Both the position numbers and the translations under genes were made by a program. A stretch of 64,000 bases of DNA. Origin: an uncultured Candidatus Melainabacteria bacterium. Its GTDB lineage: Bacteria; Cyanobacteriota; Vampirovibrionia; Gastranaerophilales; Gastranaerophilaceae. The DNA is taken from NCBI GenBank assembly GCA_934718135.1, contig CAKUZW010000004.1:62001-126000 (forward strand), read 5' to 3'. Each line of letters opens with the position of its first letter. Positions within the stretch are counted from its first letter, which is position 1. Below are positions 7,111-15,140 of this stretch, piece after piece. The notes beneath the pieces are model-generated. The model did no database searches and was not told the DNA's origin. It was given only the letters and a program-made list of their open reading frames with translations.

Positions 7111-8826
7111 TTAACCGAAAAATGGTTTAAATGTTTTTGAATTGTCTTTGATTAGGTTTTGTGTAAATGATGTTTCCCCATTTGTTGTTTGGGTTTGGGC
7201 TTGGGCTTGTGTAGTTGTTTTATTTTGTTGTTGCTGTCCTTTTTTGTTTGTTTGGGTTCTTGTATATAGAGGAATAAATATACCCAATGACAATAGAGAA
7301 AATGCTAAGTTTCCGAATTGGCAAATACCTCTTAATTTCGTAGCTTTTGATCTTAGAGCTTCATTTGCAATAGAATTAAGTTCATCTGTTGATTTCATTT
7401 TGGTATGTTTTGCCCAATTCCAGAAGCGTTTTAAGATATTTGCATTTGGATCAGCGTCTTTTAATCTGTTTATAAGTTTAATTCCGTCTTTGTTGTGTTT
7501 TTCTAAGTATGTTGCAATACCTTTTGCGGCATAATCTCCTAAGAAGTAGAAACTAGAGAATGTTGCAATATCTCTAATTGTACTTTCTTTCAATTCGTTA
7601 GAATCTTCTGCTGCTGCTAGTCGGCTAGAGAATGTTGCTGCTGAAATAATTCTGGCTTGATCCATTGTTGGGAACAAGTTTTTGAATTGGAACATCTTCA
7701 AGCTCGGTCTATCCATTAGCATTGACAAACCTGCAACACCCCACATCAAAGGAACTGCGATAAATTTTTGAGCGGTAAGTTTTTTCTTTTCTTCAGGTGT
7801 CAGAACTCTATCTTTGTCATCATTATAAATTGGTGCACCTTTTTTACCTGATAATTTGTGAGTAATCCATCTGTTAATCGGTTGAGCTGCAATTGCAAGT
7901 GGAATAATTATTCCTAAACCTGCAATACTTTTAGCGTTAACTAATTTTTTCCATTTAGAAGTATATTTAGCAAGTTCTGCCGTTTCTTTTTCTACTGTTG
8001 AACCGTCTTTGATAATGTTTTCTTTGCAAGCACCATGGAGAACGTCTCCTATACTATCGCAAAGGTGCCCCAAGCTGCTTGAGAAAAATCCTTTGTCTTG
8101 AGAGAATTTAATATTTTCTGCAATACCTGATTTTTTTACTAAATAGTTATACATATCGCTTGTGTAACCTTCTTGAGGTTTATCACTTACGATATTTTTA
8201 GCCATTTTTCTAAGTTGTGCGGCGTATTCTTCATCATTAGCAAAGATGTCTCGGAATTTTTTCATTCCACCTTTGCCAATATCACCATTCACGCCTTCAA
8301 CATCGTCAAACATAGTTTTTAATGTTGAATAGACTTTTTCTTCTTTTGTTGTACCTTGTGCTTTTTTATAATAAGTTTCTGCACAATTAATAGTATCACC
8401 ATTAGCCCAAGATTTTGCGGTGCCTAAAGAGCCAAAAGCTCCCATAATAGGTTTATTTAATAATCTGGCAGTCCAATATACTATGTAACTTGGAATAATA
8501 CAGTTGATTAATAGGCCTGAACCTTCACGTCTTAGTGCTTCAAATCCACCCATGAGGTTAAGTTTTCTTTCATGAGTTTCATTGCCGTTTTCGTCTTTTT
8601 TCTTAGAACCGATAAAGGTTTCAAAGAATGTTCTTGGAATAATTGCTGTAGACAAGTCTAATACTGCAACGTTAAGCATAGGCTTTTCTTCGCACTTTTG
8701 TATTCCTTTAAGTGCTAAATTCCCAAGCCCTTGAAAACTTGTTTGCCCCATGTGTTGATGTTGACTGACATATCTTTGCGGGGTCTTTTTACTATTTACA
8801 CTACTTACTTCAACTTTATTTATCAT
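7111..8826 (-). CDS. Lineage-specific membrane-associated protein, paralogue of the previous gene
   Basis: 571 residues, unknown function. Shared features with the 542-residue paralogue: SFQG box (about 29-32), IIPRTFF (about 62-68), ALRREGSG with a following hydrophobic helix, AGLG...AAQPINRWITHKLSGKKG (two blocks near 310-340), a PTMDQ...SRLAAAEDSNELKESTIRD block near 390-420, and a Gln/Thr-rich tail after the last hydrophobic segment. These blocks are in the same order and spacing, so the genes are an old tandem duplication that has diverged strongly. The upstream region carries a weak form of the GCAA-N14-TTTATA promoter pattern (8837-8865). The IPRT motif recurs in the small protein at 43053. 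Confidence 0.85.
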   Translation of the reverse strand: MINKVEVSSVNSKKTPQRYVSQHQHMGQTSFQGLGNLALKGIQKCEEKPMLNVAVLDLSTAIIPRTFFETFIGSKKKDENGNETHERKLNLMGGFEALRREGSGLLINCIIPSYIVYWTARLLNKPIMGAFGSLGTAKSWANGDTINCAETYYKKAQGTTKEEKVYSTLKTMFDDVEGVNGDIGKGGMKKFRDIFANDEEYAAQLRKMAKNIVSDKPQEGYTSDMYNYLVKKSGIAENIKFSQDKGFFSSSLGHLCDSIGDVLHGACKENIIKDGSTVEKETAELAKYTSKWKKLVNAKSIAGLGIIIPLAIAAQPINRWITHKLSGKKGAPIYNDDKDRVLTPEEKKKLTAQKFIAVPLMWGVAGLSMLMDRPSLKMFQFKNLFPTMDQARIISAATFSSRLAAAEDSNELKESTIRDIATFSSFYFLGDYAAKGIATYLEKHNKDGIKLINRLKDADPNANILKRFWNWAKHTKMKSTDELNSIANEALRSKATKLRGICQFGNLAFSLLSLGIFIPLYTRTQTNKKGQQQQNKTTTQAQAQTQTTNGETSFTQNLIKDNSKTFKPFFG

Positions 8827-8836
8827 AATATTTCTA

Positions 8837-8865
8837 CTAAAATATCTTTTTGTATATATTCTTGC
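8837..8865 (-). promoter_or_regulatory. Degenerate GCAA-N14 promoter pattern
   Basis: On the minus strand: GCAAGAATA, 14 bases, TTTTAG. The spacing matches the nine better copies in the window but both boxes deviate, so this is the weakest member. Confidence 0.35.
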
Positions 8866-9297
8866 CGAATGTTTCTACATTATAACCAAGACACATGTAT
8901 ATGAAAAGTCCTGAATTTTAAAAATTGCCATTAATGTCCTAAATGTAAAATTAATGTAAAGACGAGTTTTTGTATAATTTTCTAAAAATAGAACACATTT
9001 TCTCATTTTTTCTAAAAAAATGTTTAAAATACACTCTATAATCTTTAATTTTTTCAAATTTTCACTCATTTTTTTTAGAAAATTTTTTGTAAAATTTTGT
9101 TAAGATATTGATAATTTGGACTAATTTAATTCATAATCGTAAAGAAATATTTGAATTTTGCAAAATACATGACTATTTTTATAAAAAAGAGAGAAGTGTA
9201 AATACATTTTTTATTGTATATATTTTCGGGTATTTTATAGTATTAATATATAATATATAGTATATAGTATAAATAGGTAGTAGTAAAAGTTCGAGAA
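8866..9297. other. AT-rich divergent intergenic region without a visible gene
   Basis: About 430 bp between two divergent genes. It contains many T- and A-tracts and an alternating TATAGTATTAATATATAATATATAG-like stretch near 9236-9270 that could hold the lcp promoter. Open frames here are short and lack ribosome sites. No RNA gene was recognised. Confidence 0.5.
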
Positions 9298-10686
9298 ATG
9301 AATAGTATGAAAGATAGAGATAGACGTACCGCAAATAATAATGTAAGAAATAGAAGACGAACAAGAAGGTATTCAAACGGTTCTGCGGATAATCCGTTTG
9401 AAAGTTATCCGACACAAAGAGAGAATTCTCAATCTTCATTCAGAAAAATATTAACAGTAATGACAATTATTTTCTTTATGGCGGTTGCCGGAATTTTGCT
9501 TTTTGCAAACAGTCAGGATTTTATTGATAACAAACTTGGTGAAAATTCGTTTATTTCAAAAATATTTGCCAAATTGTCATTAGGTAACGGTTCAAAGGAC
9601 AAGCCGGAATTTAATCTTCCTTTTGGACCAAGACGCCAAAATATCTTGTTGTTAGGTGTTGATTCAAATGGTGCAGATTCTGATTTATGGGTTGGAACTC
9701 GTACTGATACAATTATTTTATTAAATATTGACCCTAAAACAAAAACAGTTAATGCTATTTCTATTCCTCGTGATAGTAAGGTTTATCTTCCAAAAGGTAT
9801 GGGGGTTCAAAAAATTAATGCCGCTCATGCTATTGGCGGAATTGGAATGACTGTTAAAACAGTTGAAGATACACTTGGTGTTCATGTAGATAAATATATT
9901 ATGTTCCATGATGAAGGCGTTAGAGCTATTGTTAAAGCTTTGGGCGGTGTTGATATTTATGTTGAAAAAAATATGCACTACAATGATAATGCCGGTCATC
10001 TTCACATTAATTTCACAAAAGGTAAACATCACTTAACAGATAAAGATGCTGTTGAATATTTGAGATTTAGACATGATGCAATGGGTGATATTGGTAGAAC
10101 TCAACGTCAACAATGGTTCTTAAGAGGATTGTTGGCAGATTTGCAAAAACCTGAAACTATTGTAAAAATTCCTGAAATTGTTTCTGTTGCAAATAAATAT
10201 GTAAAAACAGATATGTCACCTTATGAAATGACTCAATACGCAGCACTTGCAAAACATTTTGATATGGATAATATTGAAATTGCGATGCTTCCGGGTGCTC
10301 CAAATAAGCATGGTTATATCAGTTATTGGATTTTGGATCCTGATAAAACTCAGGAAGTTGTTGATAGGCTTATCTACAGGGCAAAGCCTGAAGGTAATAA
10401 AGAAACATATACTGCAAGTATAATGAGTTCTGCTGATAAAGCAGATGAAGCTAGAGAATTGAAAAAAGCTCTTGAAGCTGATGGTATTCAAGTTGTGTGT
10501 ACCGGAACTTCAAATTCGACACATTCCCAATTTATAGCTCATTCAAAATATGTTACAGTTGATTATTATGCTAATTTGAAAAAGGCTGTTCCTGAGGTTA
10601 AATCAAGACAGTTTGTGTATGACCCGATGAATTATCGTTGTGCAAATACAGATTTCACTGTTGTTGTAGCAAATGACAACAAATAA
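9298..10686 (+). CDS. LytR-CpsA-Psr (LCP) family glycopolymer transferase with LytR C-terminal domain
   Basis: 462 residues. A basic cytoplasmic N-terminus (Arg/Asn-rich, 1-45) precedes one membrane helix (about 50-68). The LCP catalytic domain follows (about 110-330): NILLLGVDSN, GTRTDTIILLNIDP, the invariant ISIPRDSKVYLP, KINAAHAIGG and LRFRHDAMGDIGRTQRQQ, carrying the Arg and Asp residues that bind the polyprenyl pyrophosphate. A LytR_C-type domain is at about 375-462. LCP enzymes transfer glycopolymers from lipid carriers to peptidoglycan or other acceptors outside the membrane; cyanobacteria have them too. An in-frame ATG at 9307 lies at a better distance from GAGAA and may be the true start. 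Confidence 0.93.
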   Translation: MNSMKDRDRRTANNNVRNRRRTRRYSNGSADNPFESYPTQRENSQSSFRKILTVMTIIFFMAVAGILLFANSQDFIDNKLGENSFISKIFAKLSLGNGSKDKPEFNLPFGPRRQNILLLGVDSNGADSDLWVGTRTDTIILLNIDPKTKTVNAISIPRDSKVYLPKGMGVQKINAAHAIGGIGMTVKTVEDTLGVHVDKYIMFHDEGVRAIVKALGGVDIYVEKNMHYNDNAGHLHINFTKGKHHLTDKDAVEYLRFRHDAMGDIGRTQRQQWFLRGLLADLQKPETIVKIPEIVSVANKYVKTDMSPYEMTQYAALAKHFDMDNIEIAMLPGAPNKHGYISYWILDPDKTQEVVDRLIYRAKPEGNKETYTASIMSSADKADEARELKKALEADGIQVVCTGTSNSTHSQFIAHSKYVTVDYYANLKKAVPEVKSRQFVYDPMNYRCANTDFTVVVANDNK

Positions 10687-10701
10687 TAAGGAGACATTTC
10701 T

Positions 10702-11334
10702 ATGGTAATGAATGCAATTGTTTCAAGAAAAAGTGTTCGAAAATATTCTGATAGACCTATTGAAGATGAAGTTTTGAATAAAATTTTAGAAGCCGGTTGT
10801 TTGGCTCCTTCTTGGTGTAATGTTCAGCCATGGAAATTTGTAGTTGTAAAATCTCAAGAAATTAAAGATTTGTTATGCGAAGCATCAAGTGGTCAAGCTC
10901 AAGTAAAAAATGCAAATGTTGTGATTTGTGCTGTTGCTGATTTAGATGCATGGAGTCACACACGCTTTGGAAAAATTTTAAAAGAAAAAGGTGTCGATGA
11001 AGCAACAATGAATGCTTTTCTTAATTCAAAGGTTCTAAATCCAACAAATGCAGGTGAATTTGAGGTTTTATTAAGAAGTGTTGAAGGTGTTACTTATGCT
11101 GTTTCTTATATGACGTTGGAAGCTCAAGAACTTGGGGTTGGAGCTTGCGTTGTAGGTGCATTTGCAAATGATATAACTAAAAGTAATGAAGACCTTGCAA
11201 AGAAAATTAAATCAGTTTTGGGGTTGAGTGATAGAGAAGTTTTAGTTGATTTATTAACACTTGGCTATGAAGAAAAACCAACTGCGACAAAAAAAATGCG
11301 AAAATCTTTGGGAGAGATTGTTTCTTACAGATAG
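10702..11334 (+). CDS. Nitroreductase-family FMN oxidoreductase
   Basis: 210 residues, typical for the family. The N-terminal FMN phosphate-binding motif SRKSVRKYSDRPIEDE (about 9-24) is followed by LEAGCLAPSWCNVQPWKFVVV (about 29-49, slightly altered APS-N-QPW motif). The C-terminal part holds the LGVGACVVGAF element, which in other members supports FMN and the dimer. It reduces an unknown acceptor with NAD(P)H; the substrate cannot be read from sequence. An AAGGAG ribosome site lies 8 bases before the ATG, and the gene follows lcp by 15 bp, so the two may be cotranscribed. Confidence 0.93.
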   Translation: MVMNAIVSRKSVRKYSDRPIEDEVLNKILEAGCLAPSWCNVQPWKFVVVKSQEIKDLLCEASSGQAQVKNANVVICAVADLDAWSHTRFGKILKEKGVDEATMNAFLNSKVLNPTNAGEFEVLLRSVEGVTYAVSYMTLEAQELGVGACVVGAFANDITKSNEDLAKKIKSVLGLSDREVLVDLLTLGYEEKPTATKKMRKSLGEIVSYR

Positions 11335-11449
11335 TTTTTCTGTAAATTCTGAGAGGAAGGTTTACTTCTTCTTTTCGGATTGTAAATTCTGTTTAAATAT
11401 GTTATAATCGTAATATAAGAGTTATTGTAATTTGAAAGTTTGGTTATGA

Positions 11450-12373
11450 ATGGCTTATAATATATATACCAGTGATAATTTCTTGGCTGATTTCCGTAGA
11501 ATTTTTGATCAAGATGTTCAACCAAGAATGTTAGAGTTTGATAATGAAAGACTTTCAAAAATACGTTTGGGTGTATTTTTGAGTATTCTTCTTTTGTTGT
11601 TAGGTATAAAAATTCCTATGTTTGTACCATTGATTTTGATTATTTTATATTGGCTTGTGACAATATATTTGTATGAATTTCAATCAAACAGATACATTCC
11701 GGTTTTAGTAAGATTGATACCATTCTTTTCTTACTATAACATTTCTGTTTTAGCTTTAGAGGATTTGACGTATTCAAGATTATTCCCGAAAACATTATCT
11801 TCTAATAGTTTGTTAAGTTTTCACTTCTTTGATTCTTTTTCAGGTGAAATAAATAGAGTGCATGTTGATGTATCCAAGTTTATTTATTCTTATCTTCAAC
11901 GCTCTTCTGCTTTATGCGTATTCTCCGGAAGTGTAATCAGGTTGAAAACCAAAACTTATGCCCAAGGAATTACGGTATTGAGACCTAGATATTCTAAGTA
12001 TTATAATATTTCAGATTTGGTGAATGATGATTTCCAAAAGGTAAATGTTAAAGATTTGGTGTTTGCTTCTCAATATGCGATATATTCTAACAATGTGCAG
12101 GAGGCAGAAACCTTACTTTCTGAAAAATTTATCAAATCATTTACCAGTTTTGTAAAAACTGCAAAAGCTCCGATAGCATATTGTGCATTTTGCGGAAATT
12201 ATATGTATATCGCTTTGACTATTGATTCCGGATTTACATTCTCTAACATTTTTAAAAGTTTGAAGGATGATTCTGCGTATGAACAAATTTATAATACATT
12301 CCATTCAATTATTGATTTGGTAAATGAGTTGTACGTTATTGAGGATAATAAACCGAACAATTCGCCGTCATAA
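11450..12373 (+). CDS. DUF3137-type membrane protein, partner of LemA
   Basis: 307 residues. After a short cytoplasmic part (1-40) there are two adjacent hydrophobic segments (about 42-78, LLLLLGIKIPMFVPLILIILYWL split by IPMF), then a long soluble domain resembling DUF3137 proteins. The next gene is lemA. The DUF3137-LemA pairing is common in bacteria and is the main support. The role is unknown; LemA-type proteins are membrane-anchored helical proteins. The ATG at 11450 lacks a clear ribosome site, and another ATG at 11446 is out of frame. Confidence 0.8.
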   Translation: MAYNIYTSDNFLADFRRIFDQDVQPRMLEFDNERLSKIRLGVFLSILLLLLGIKIPMFVPLILIILYWLVTIYLYEFQSNRYIPVLVRLIPFFSYYNISVLALEDLTYSRLFPKTLSSNSLLSFHFFDSFSGEINRVHVDVSKFIYSYLQRSSALCVFSGSVIRLKTKTYAQGITVLRPRYSKYYNISDLVNDDFQKVNVKDLVFASQYAIYSNNVQEAETLLSEKFIKSFTSFVKTAKAPIAYCAFCGNYMYIALTIDSGFTFSNIFKSLKDDSAYEQIYNTFHSIIDLVNELYVIEDNKPNNSPS

Positions 12374-12387
12374 TACAAAAATTTTTC

Positions 12388-12416
12388 TTGTTAAGTTATA
12401 AAAAATATGTTATTAT
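12388..12416 (+). promoter_or_regulatory. Sigma-70-type promoter for lemA
   Basis: TTGTTA, 17-bp spacer, TATTAT, located 33 bp before the lemA ATG. Confidence 0.55.
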
Positions 12417-12448
12417 TATAGATATAAGTTTAATGAAAGGATTGTAAT

Positions 12449-13042
12449 ATGTTTGAAATGTTATCTTTAGGTACAATTGTAGTAATTGTTGTTGCAGTTA
12501 TTGTAATTGGTGGGTTATATAGTCTTTATGTAAAATTAGTTCAAAAGAAAAATAAAGTTCGTGAAGCCATGGGCGGAGTTGATGTTCAGTTAAAGAAACG
12601 ATATGACTTAATTCCAAATATTTTGACTATTGCAAATAAATTTATGGAACACGAAAGAGGTTTGATTGAAGATATTACTAATCTTCGTGTTCAAGCTTCT
12701 GCAATCAGATCTGATGCGGATACAATTTCTAAAAAAATGGAATTGGATAAACAAATTACAACTAAAATGGGTCAATTGATGGTTAATGTTGAAAATTATC
12801 CACAATTAAAATCTGATCAAACTATGGAACAAGCAATGCAAACTTACGCTGAAGTAGAGGAACATATTGCCGCTGCAAGAAGATTTTACAACAGTGCTGT
12901 TAATGATTTGAATAATGCCGTTGAAATTTTTCCAAGCTCAATTTTAGCTTCAATGTTGGGTATTGCTCAATATCCGTTTTTTGAAGCAGATGAGGAAGCA
13001 AGAAAGTCTATAAATGCTTCAGATTATTTCTATAATAAATAA
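12449..13042 (+). CDS. lemA: LemA family protein
   Basis: 197 residues with the family layout: one N-terminal membrane helix (about 8-28), then VQKKNKVREAMGGVDVQLKKRYDLIPNIL (two conserved blocks near 32-60: the NxVxEAxxxVdVqLKRRxDLIPNL signature), then a four-helix domain with YPQLKSD and the ending F-x-x-x-E-E-A-R-K. The N-terminus is anchored and the helical domain lies outside or in the periplasm according to published members. It follows the DUF3137 gene and has its own promoter and terminator. Confidence 0.95.
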   Translation: MFEMLSLGTIVVIVVAVIVIGGLYSLYVKLVQKKNKVREAMGGVDVQLKKRYDLIPNILTIANKFMEHERGLIEDITNLRVQASAIRSDADTISKKMELDKQITTKMGQLMVNVENYPQLKSDQTMEQAMQTYAEVEEHIAAARRFYNSAVNDLNNAVEIFPSSILASMLGIAQYPFFEADEEARKSINASDYFYNK

Positions 13043-13066
13043 AAATAGAGATTTTATGATATAATA

Positions 13067-13100
13067 AAAAGGCGGATTTTAAATAATCTGCCTTTTATTT
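13067..13100 (+). terminator. Terminator after lemA
   Basis: A 12-bp stem (13067-13078 with 13085-13096, one G-T pair) followed by TATTTTT, just before tRNA-Arg(CCG). Confidence 0.85.
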
Positions 13101-13102
13101 TT

Positions 13103-13176
13103 GTGTCCGTAGCTCAGGAGAATAGAGCGTGAGTTTCCGAAGCTCAAGGTCGGGGGTTTGATTCCCCCCGGGCACG
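13103..13176 (+). tRNA. tRNA-Arg (anticodon CCG)
   Basis: 74 nt. Acceptor GTGTCCG pairs with CGGGCAC (one G-T pair). D-stem is GCTC/GAGC, anticodon loop TTCCGAA gives CCG, and T-stem is GGGGG/CCCCC with the loop TTTGATT. The discriminator is G; CCA is not encoded. Confidence 0.95.
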
Positions 13177-13187
13177 TTTTATATATA

Positions 13188-13820
13188 TTATGCCGCTACC
13201 GGCATAAATATTGCGGTTGGTTTTCTGTGAAGATTTTTGGTAACTCCATCAGAGACAGCTTTACCGCTTCCTGTTGTTATTTCTGTGTGACCGTATTTTG
13301 AGCTGTAGCCGGCAACACCTTTACCGTAGACTAATACGCAACCCGCAGGAAGTTTTTTTAAGTCAACTCCATTAGGATTGATTTCTTTGAAGTTTTTGTT
13401 TTTTCGCATAATTCCAACCATATCACAGGCATTTCCGTATTCGTATTTACCAAGACCGGTTTTGCAGATTGCATTCTTTACATATTTTGCACATTTCCCT
13501 GTAAAACCGATTGCACGGGATACTGCATTTTTAGCAAGTTGCCAACCTTTTTGTGCAGCATATCCGAGTTTTTTCCATAATGATGCATTTTGGTTTTGAC
13601 CAAGAAGTGATGTTCCTTTTGATAAATATGACGAACCTAAAGTCATTTTTCCAAAATTCAAAAGAGGAAACATTGGAAGTGTCATTAGCGGCATAGTTGC
13701 AAAATTGTATTTTCCAAATGTATTAAAAATACTTGTGCTAAATGGATTATAAGCACTAACTCTTGGTGCTACATAACTCATAGTATTAAATATGTTTGTT
13801 GGCATAATCCATTTAATCAT
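13188..13820 (-). CDS. Lineage-specific protein with a putative NlpC/P60- or CHAP-like C-terminal domain
   Basis: 210 residues. The first 75 are Phe/Met/Pro-rich and hydrophobic in patches. The last 90 resemble a papain-like cell-wall peptidase fold: YGNACDMVGIM (candidate nucleophile Cys near 130), LKKLPAGCVLVYGKG, then YGHTEITTGSGKAVSDG (candidate His near 176). This Cys ... Gly-x-Val ... Gly-His-x-Glu-Ile order fits CHAP and NlpC/P60 enzymes. No N-terminal signal peptide is obvious. The promoter carries the GCAA-N14-TTTATA pattern at 13843-13871, followed by AAGGGG. It sits between two tRNA-Arg genes. Catalytic activity is inference. Confidence 0.75.
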   Translation of the reverse strand: MIKWIMPTNIFNTMSYVAPRVSAYNPFSTSIFNTFGKYNFATMPLMTLPMFPLLNFGKMTLGSSYLSKGTSLLGQNQNASLWKKLGYAAQKGWQLAKNAVSRAIGFTGKCAKYVKNAICKTGLGKYEYGNACDMVGIMRKNKNFKEINPNGVDLKKLPAGCVLVYGKGVAGYSSKYGHTEITTGSGKAVSDGVTKNLHRKPTAIFMPVAA

Positions 13821-13842
13821 ATCTTTAATATCCCCTTATATA

Positions 13843-13871
13843 TATAAAGTTGATATATGATTGATAATTGC
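13843..13871 (-). promoter_or_regulatory. GCAA-N14-TTTATA promoter pattern
   Basis: Minus strand: GCAATTATC, 14 bases, TTTATA(TATATAAGGGG). One of the clearest copies of the shared pattern, 23 bases upstream of the ATG at 13820. Confidence 0.65.
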
Positions 13872-13928
13872 TTTATATTTTGGATATGTAAAGTAATATT
13901 AAGAAGTTTTTAATTGTTGGATGTAGGC

Positions 13929-13957
13929 TTGACAATAAAATAGAAATCGTAAATAAT
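13929..13957 (+). promoter_or_regulatory. Consensus-like sigma-70 promoter of a candidate small RNA
   Basis: TTGACA (perfect -35), 17-bp spacer, AATAAT (5 of 6 -10 bases). No open frame with a ribosome site follows, and a hairpin plus T-run closes the unit about 100 bases later. Confidence 0.75.
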
Positions 13958-13964
13958 ATGCATG

Positions 13965-14066
13965 AGGGGACAACCCTAAAAAAGTCGCTTTTTAGAGTTG
14001 CACTTTGTACCCTTAGACTATTTTAGAAGAAGTTCCAGAAGTTCCAGCTCTGGAACTTTCTTTTTG
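13965..14066 (+). ncRNA. Candidate structured small RNA, about 100 nt
   Basis: It begins about 8 bases after a near-consensus promoter and ends at a hairpin with T-run. Visible structure: AGGG near the 5' end can pair with CCCU near 14010; inside it CAACCCTAAAAA pairs with TTTTTAGAGTTG around the loop near 13984; the 3' hairpin AAGTTCCA/TGGAACTT (14039-14058) is followed by TCTTTTT. It is antisense to the 3' half of a 31-codon ORF on the minus strand (14018-14113). No known RNA family was recognised; it is too short for 6S RNA or tmRNA. Confidence 0.6.
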
Positions 14067-14113
14067 TAACATTTAATAAAAAGATACAAAAAAGACTCTA
14101 AAATTATAGCCAT
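14018..14113 (-). CDS. 31-residue peptide opposite a small RNA, candidate type I toxin or leader peptide
   Basis: An ORF starting at ATG 14113 with an excellent ribosome site (AAAGGAGGTG, 7 bases upstream). The peptide has a hydrophobic N-terminal stretch (AIILESFLYLFIKCY), a KKK cluster and a Leu/Glu-rich tail. A -35/-10 pair lies upstream (TAGACA, 17 bp, TAATAT at 14220-14192). In the leader, CCTCCAAC can pair with the GTTGG...AGG that contains the ribosome site, so translation may be masked. Its 3' half overlaps the small RNA on the other strand. That layout is like txpA/ratA- or fst-type loci, but the peptide is not recognisably homologous. It could equally be a leader peptide or non-coding. 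Confidence 0.45.
   Translation of the reverse strand: MAIILESFLYLFIKCYKKKVPELELLELLLK
14039..14066 (+). terminator. Terminator of the candidate small RNA
   Basis: 8-bp stem AAGTTCCA/TGGAACTT, loop GCTC, followed by TCTTTTTG. The hairpin lies inside the opposing small ORF. Confidence 0.75.
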
Positions 14114-14191
14114 TTTTAATCACCTCCTTTCCAACCGATTTCTTTGTTTAATCGCGTGTGTTGGAGGAAGTGCGGTACTTACCCTATTATT

Positions 14192-14220
14192 ATATTATTA
14201 CAATTTGTTTTTGTTGTCTA
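14192..14220 (-). promoter_or_regulatory. Putative promoter for the 31-codon ORF
   Basis: Minus strand TAGACA, 17-bp spacer, TAATAT; predicted start near 14185 gives a leader of about 70 nt with a stem that covers the ribosome site. Confidence 0.45.
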
Positions 14221-14320
14221 TTTTTACGTTTAGTGTGTTGTTGTATTTGAATTCGGAATTGACATACTGAGTGATTTTTGATAAAAATAGTTAGATAGGA
14301 ATAATTTTGCCAAATGAAAT

Positions 14321-14394
14321 GGCCTCGTAGCTCAGTAGGATAGAGCAGTGGTTTCCTAAACCAAAGATCACGCGTTCGACTCGCGTCGGGGCCA
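14321..14394 (+). tRNA. tRNA-Arg (anticodon CCT)
   Basis: 74 nt. Acceptor GGCCTCG pairs with CGGGGCC. D-stem GCTC/GAGC; anticodon loop TTCCTAA gives CCT; T-arm ACGCG-TTCGACT-CGCGT. Discriminator A, CCA not encoded. The top pair of the anticodon stem is a G-A mismatch. Confidence 0.95.
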
Positions 14395-14444
14395 AATTTT
14401 TAGGCCTTTTTTAGAGTTAAAAATAAAATCCGACAGCGATGGGA

Positions 14445-14993
14445 TTATTTGTTAAATCTTTTTCGCCAAAACATGTACTTCCCAACTTTTATAAAATCAT
14501 TTTTTAGATAAAAATTAGAAGTAGAACCTTTGCTCGGTTTAAGCACAATAAAAGTATACAAATTTTTCAACCCATCTAACATTGCACTACCATTTCTTTT
14601 AAATTTTGGTTGTGAACTATATATATACTCAGGGTTGATTTGCAGATAATCAATATAAATTCCGTTATGCTTCAATTTTTCACAAAGAGATGCACCTAAG
14701 ATTTGTTGGTCTTCTAAATATTCGAATTTTGATTTTTGAGATGATATAGCATATATTTTAAATTTATTTGGGGGCAATTCTTTAGCATAAATTTGATTTG
14801 ATGTTGTTGCAATATTTTGTGCATAAAGGTCATATTCCCAATATTTTGCAATATTATCAAGAGCTATTCTGTCATTTAAATTATTTGACTCAAGTTCTAC
14901 AAATGTAACATCCTCTGTTTTATAATTGTTATTGTGTATTTTTTTTACTTGTACGTGACTTATAAAATTTGCACCAAAAGAAACAGTAGTCAT
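14445..14993 (-). CDS. Lineage-specific GNAT-like protein with N-terminal SFGA box
   Basis: 182 residues. It starts MTTVSFGANF, an N-terminal F-x-G box seen in other lineage-specific proteins here. The body has GNAT-like order: ILGASLCEKL (about 96-105), YLQINPEYIY, then KRNGSAMLDGLKNL (about 131-144), comparable with the R/Q-x-x-G-x-G/A acetyl-CoA motif, and STSNFYLKNDFIKVG near the C-terminus, comparable with the x-x-FYx-x-x-GF strand. It probably adopts an acetyltransferase fold, but the acetyl-CoA loop is not canonical. The promoter pattern (14998-15026) ends 4 bases before the ATG and no ribosome site is visible, so the mRNA may be leaderless. Confidence 0.75.
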   Translation of the reverse strand: MTTVSFGANFISHVQVKKIHNNNYKTEDVTFVELESNNLNDRIALDNIAKYWEYDLYAQNIATTSNQIYAKELPPNKFKIYAISSQKSKFEYLEDQQILGASLCEKLKHNGIYIDYLQINPEYIYSSQPKFKRNGSAMLDGLKNLYTFIVLKPSKGSTSNFYLKNDFIKVGKYMFWRKRFNK

Positions 14994-14997
14994 ATTT

Positions 14998-15026
14998 TAT
15001 TTAAGTTTGTAAATATGAAATTTTGC
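14998..15026 (-). promoter_or_regulatory. GCAA-N14-TAAATA promoter pattern, leaderless layout
   Basis: Minus strand GCAAAATTT, 14 bases, TAAATA, then AAAT and the ATG. The distance would place the transcription start at or next to the start codon. Confidence 0.55.
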
Positions 15027-15068
15027 TAACCTAAATTGATATTATGTTACAGTTAAAAGTTTTTGGGG

Positions 15069-15074
15069 TATAAT
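15069..15074 (+). promoter_or_regulatory. -10 box of the pnp promoter
   Basis: A perfect TATAAT 67 bases before the pnp ATG, with TTACAG 16 bases upstream as a weak -35. Confidence 0.5.
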
Positions 15075-15140
15075 TGTTATGTTAATGGAAGTGTATAACT
15101 TAAAGGCGTTAGATAGAACGCAGAAAGAAAAGGTAAATTT

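Noticed and set aside
8875..9069. 64-codon minus-strand frame in the AT-rich intergenic region
   Set aside because: No ribosome site and AT-driven composition; no similarity recognised.
9150..9185. GCAAAATAC followed by TTTATA upstream of lcp
   Set aside because: The spacing is about 10 bases rather than 14 and the position is over 110 bases from the gene, so it was not counted in the promoter set.
14118..14130. ATCACCTCCTTT as the 3' end of a 16S rRNA gene
   Set aside because: There is no rRNA sequence before it. It is the complement of a very strong ribosome binding site on the other strand.
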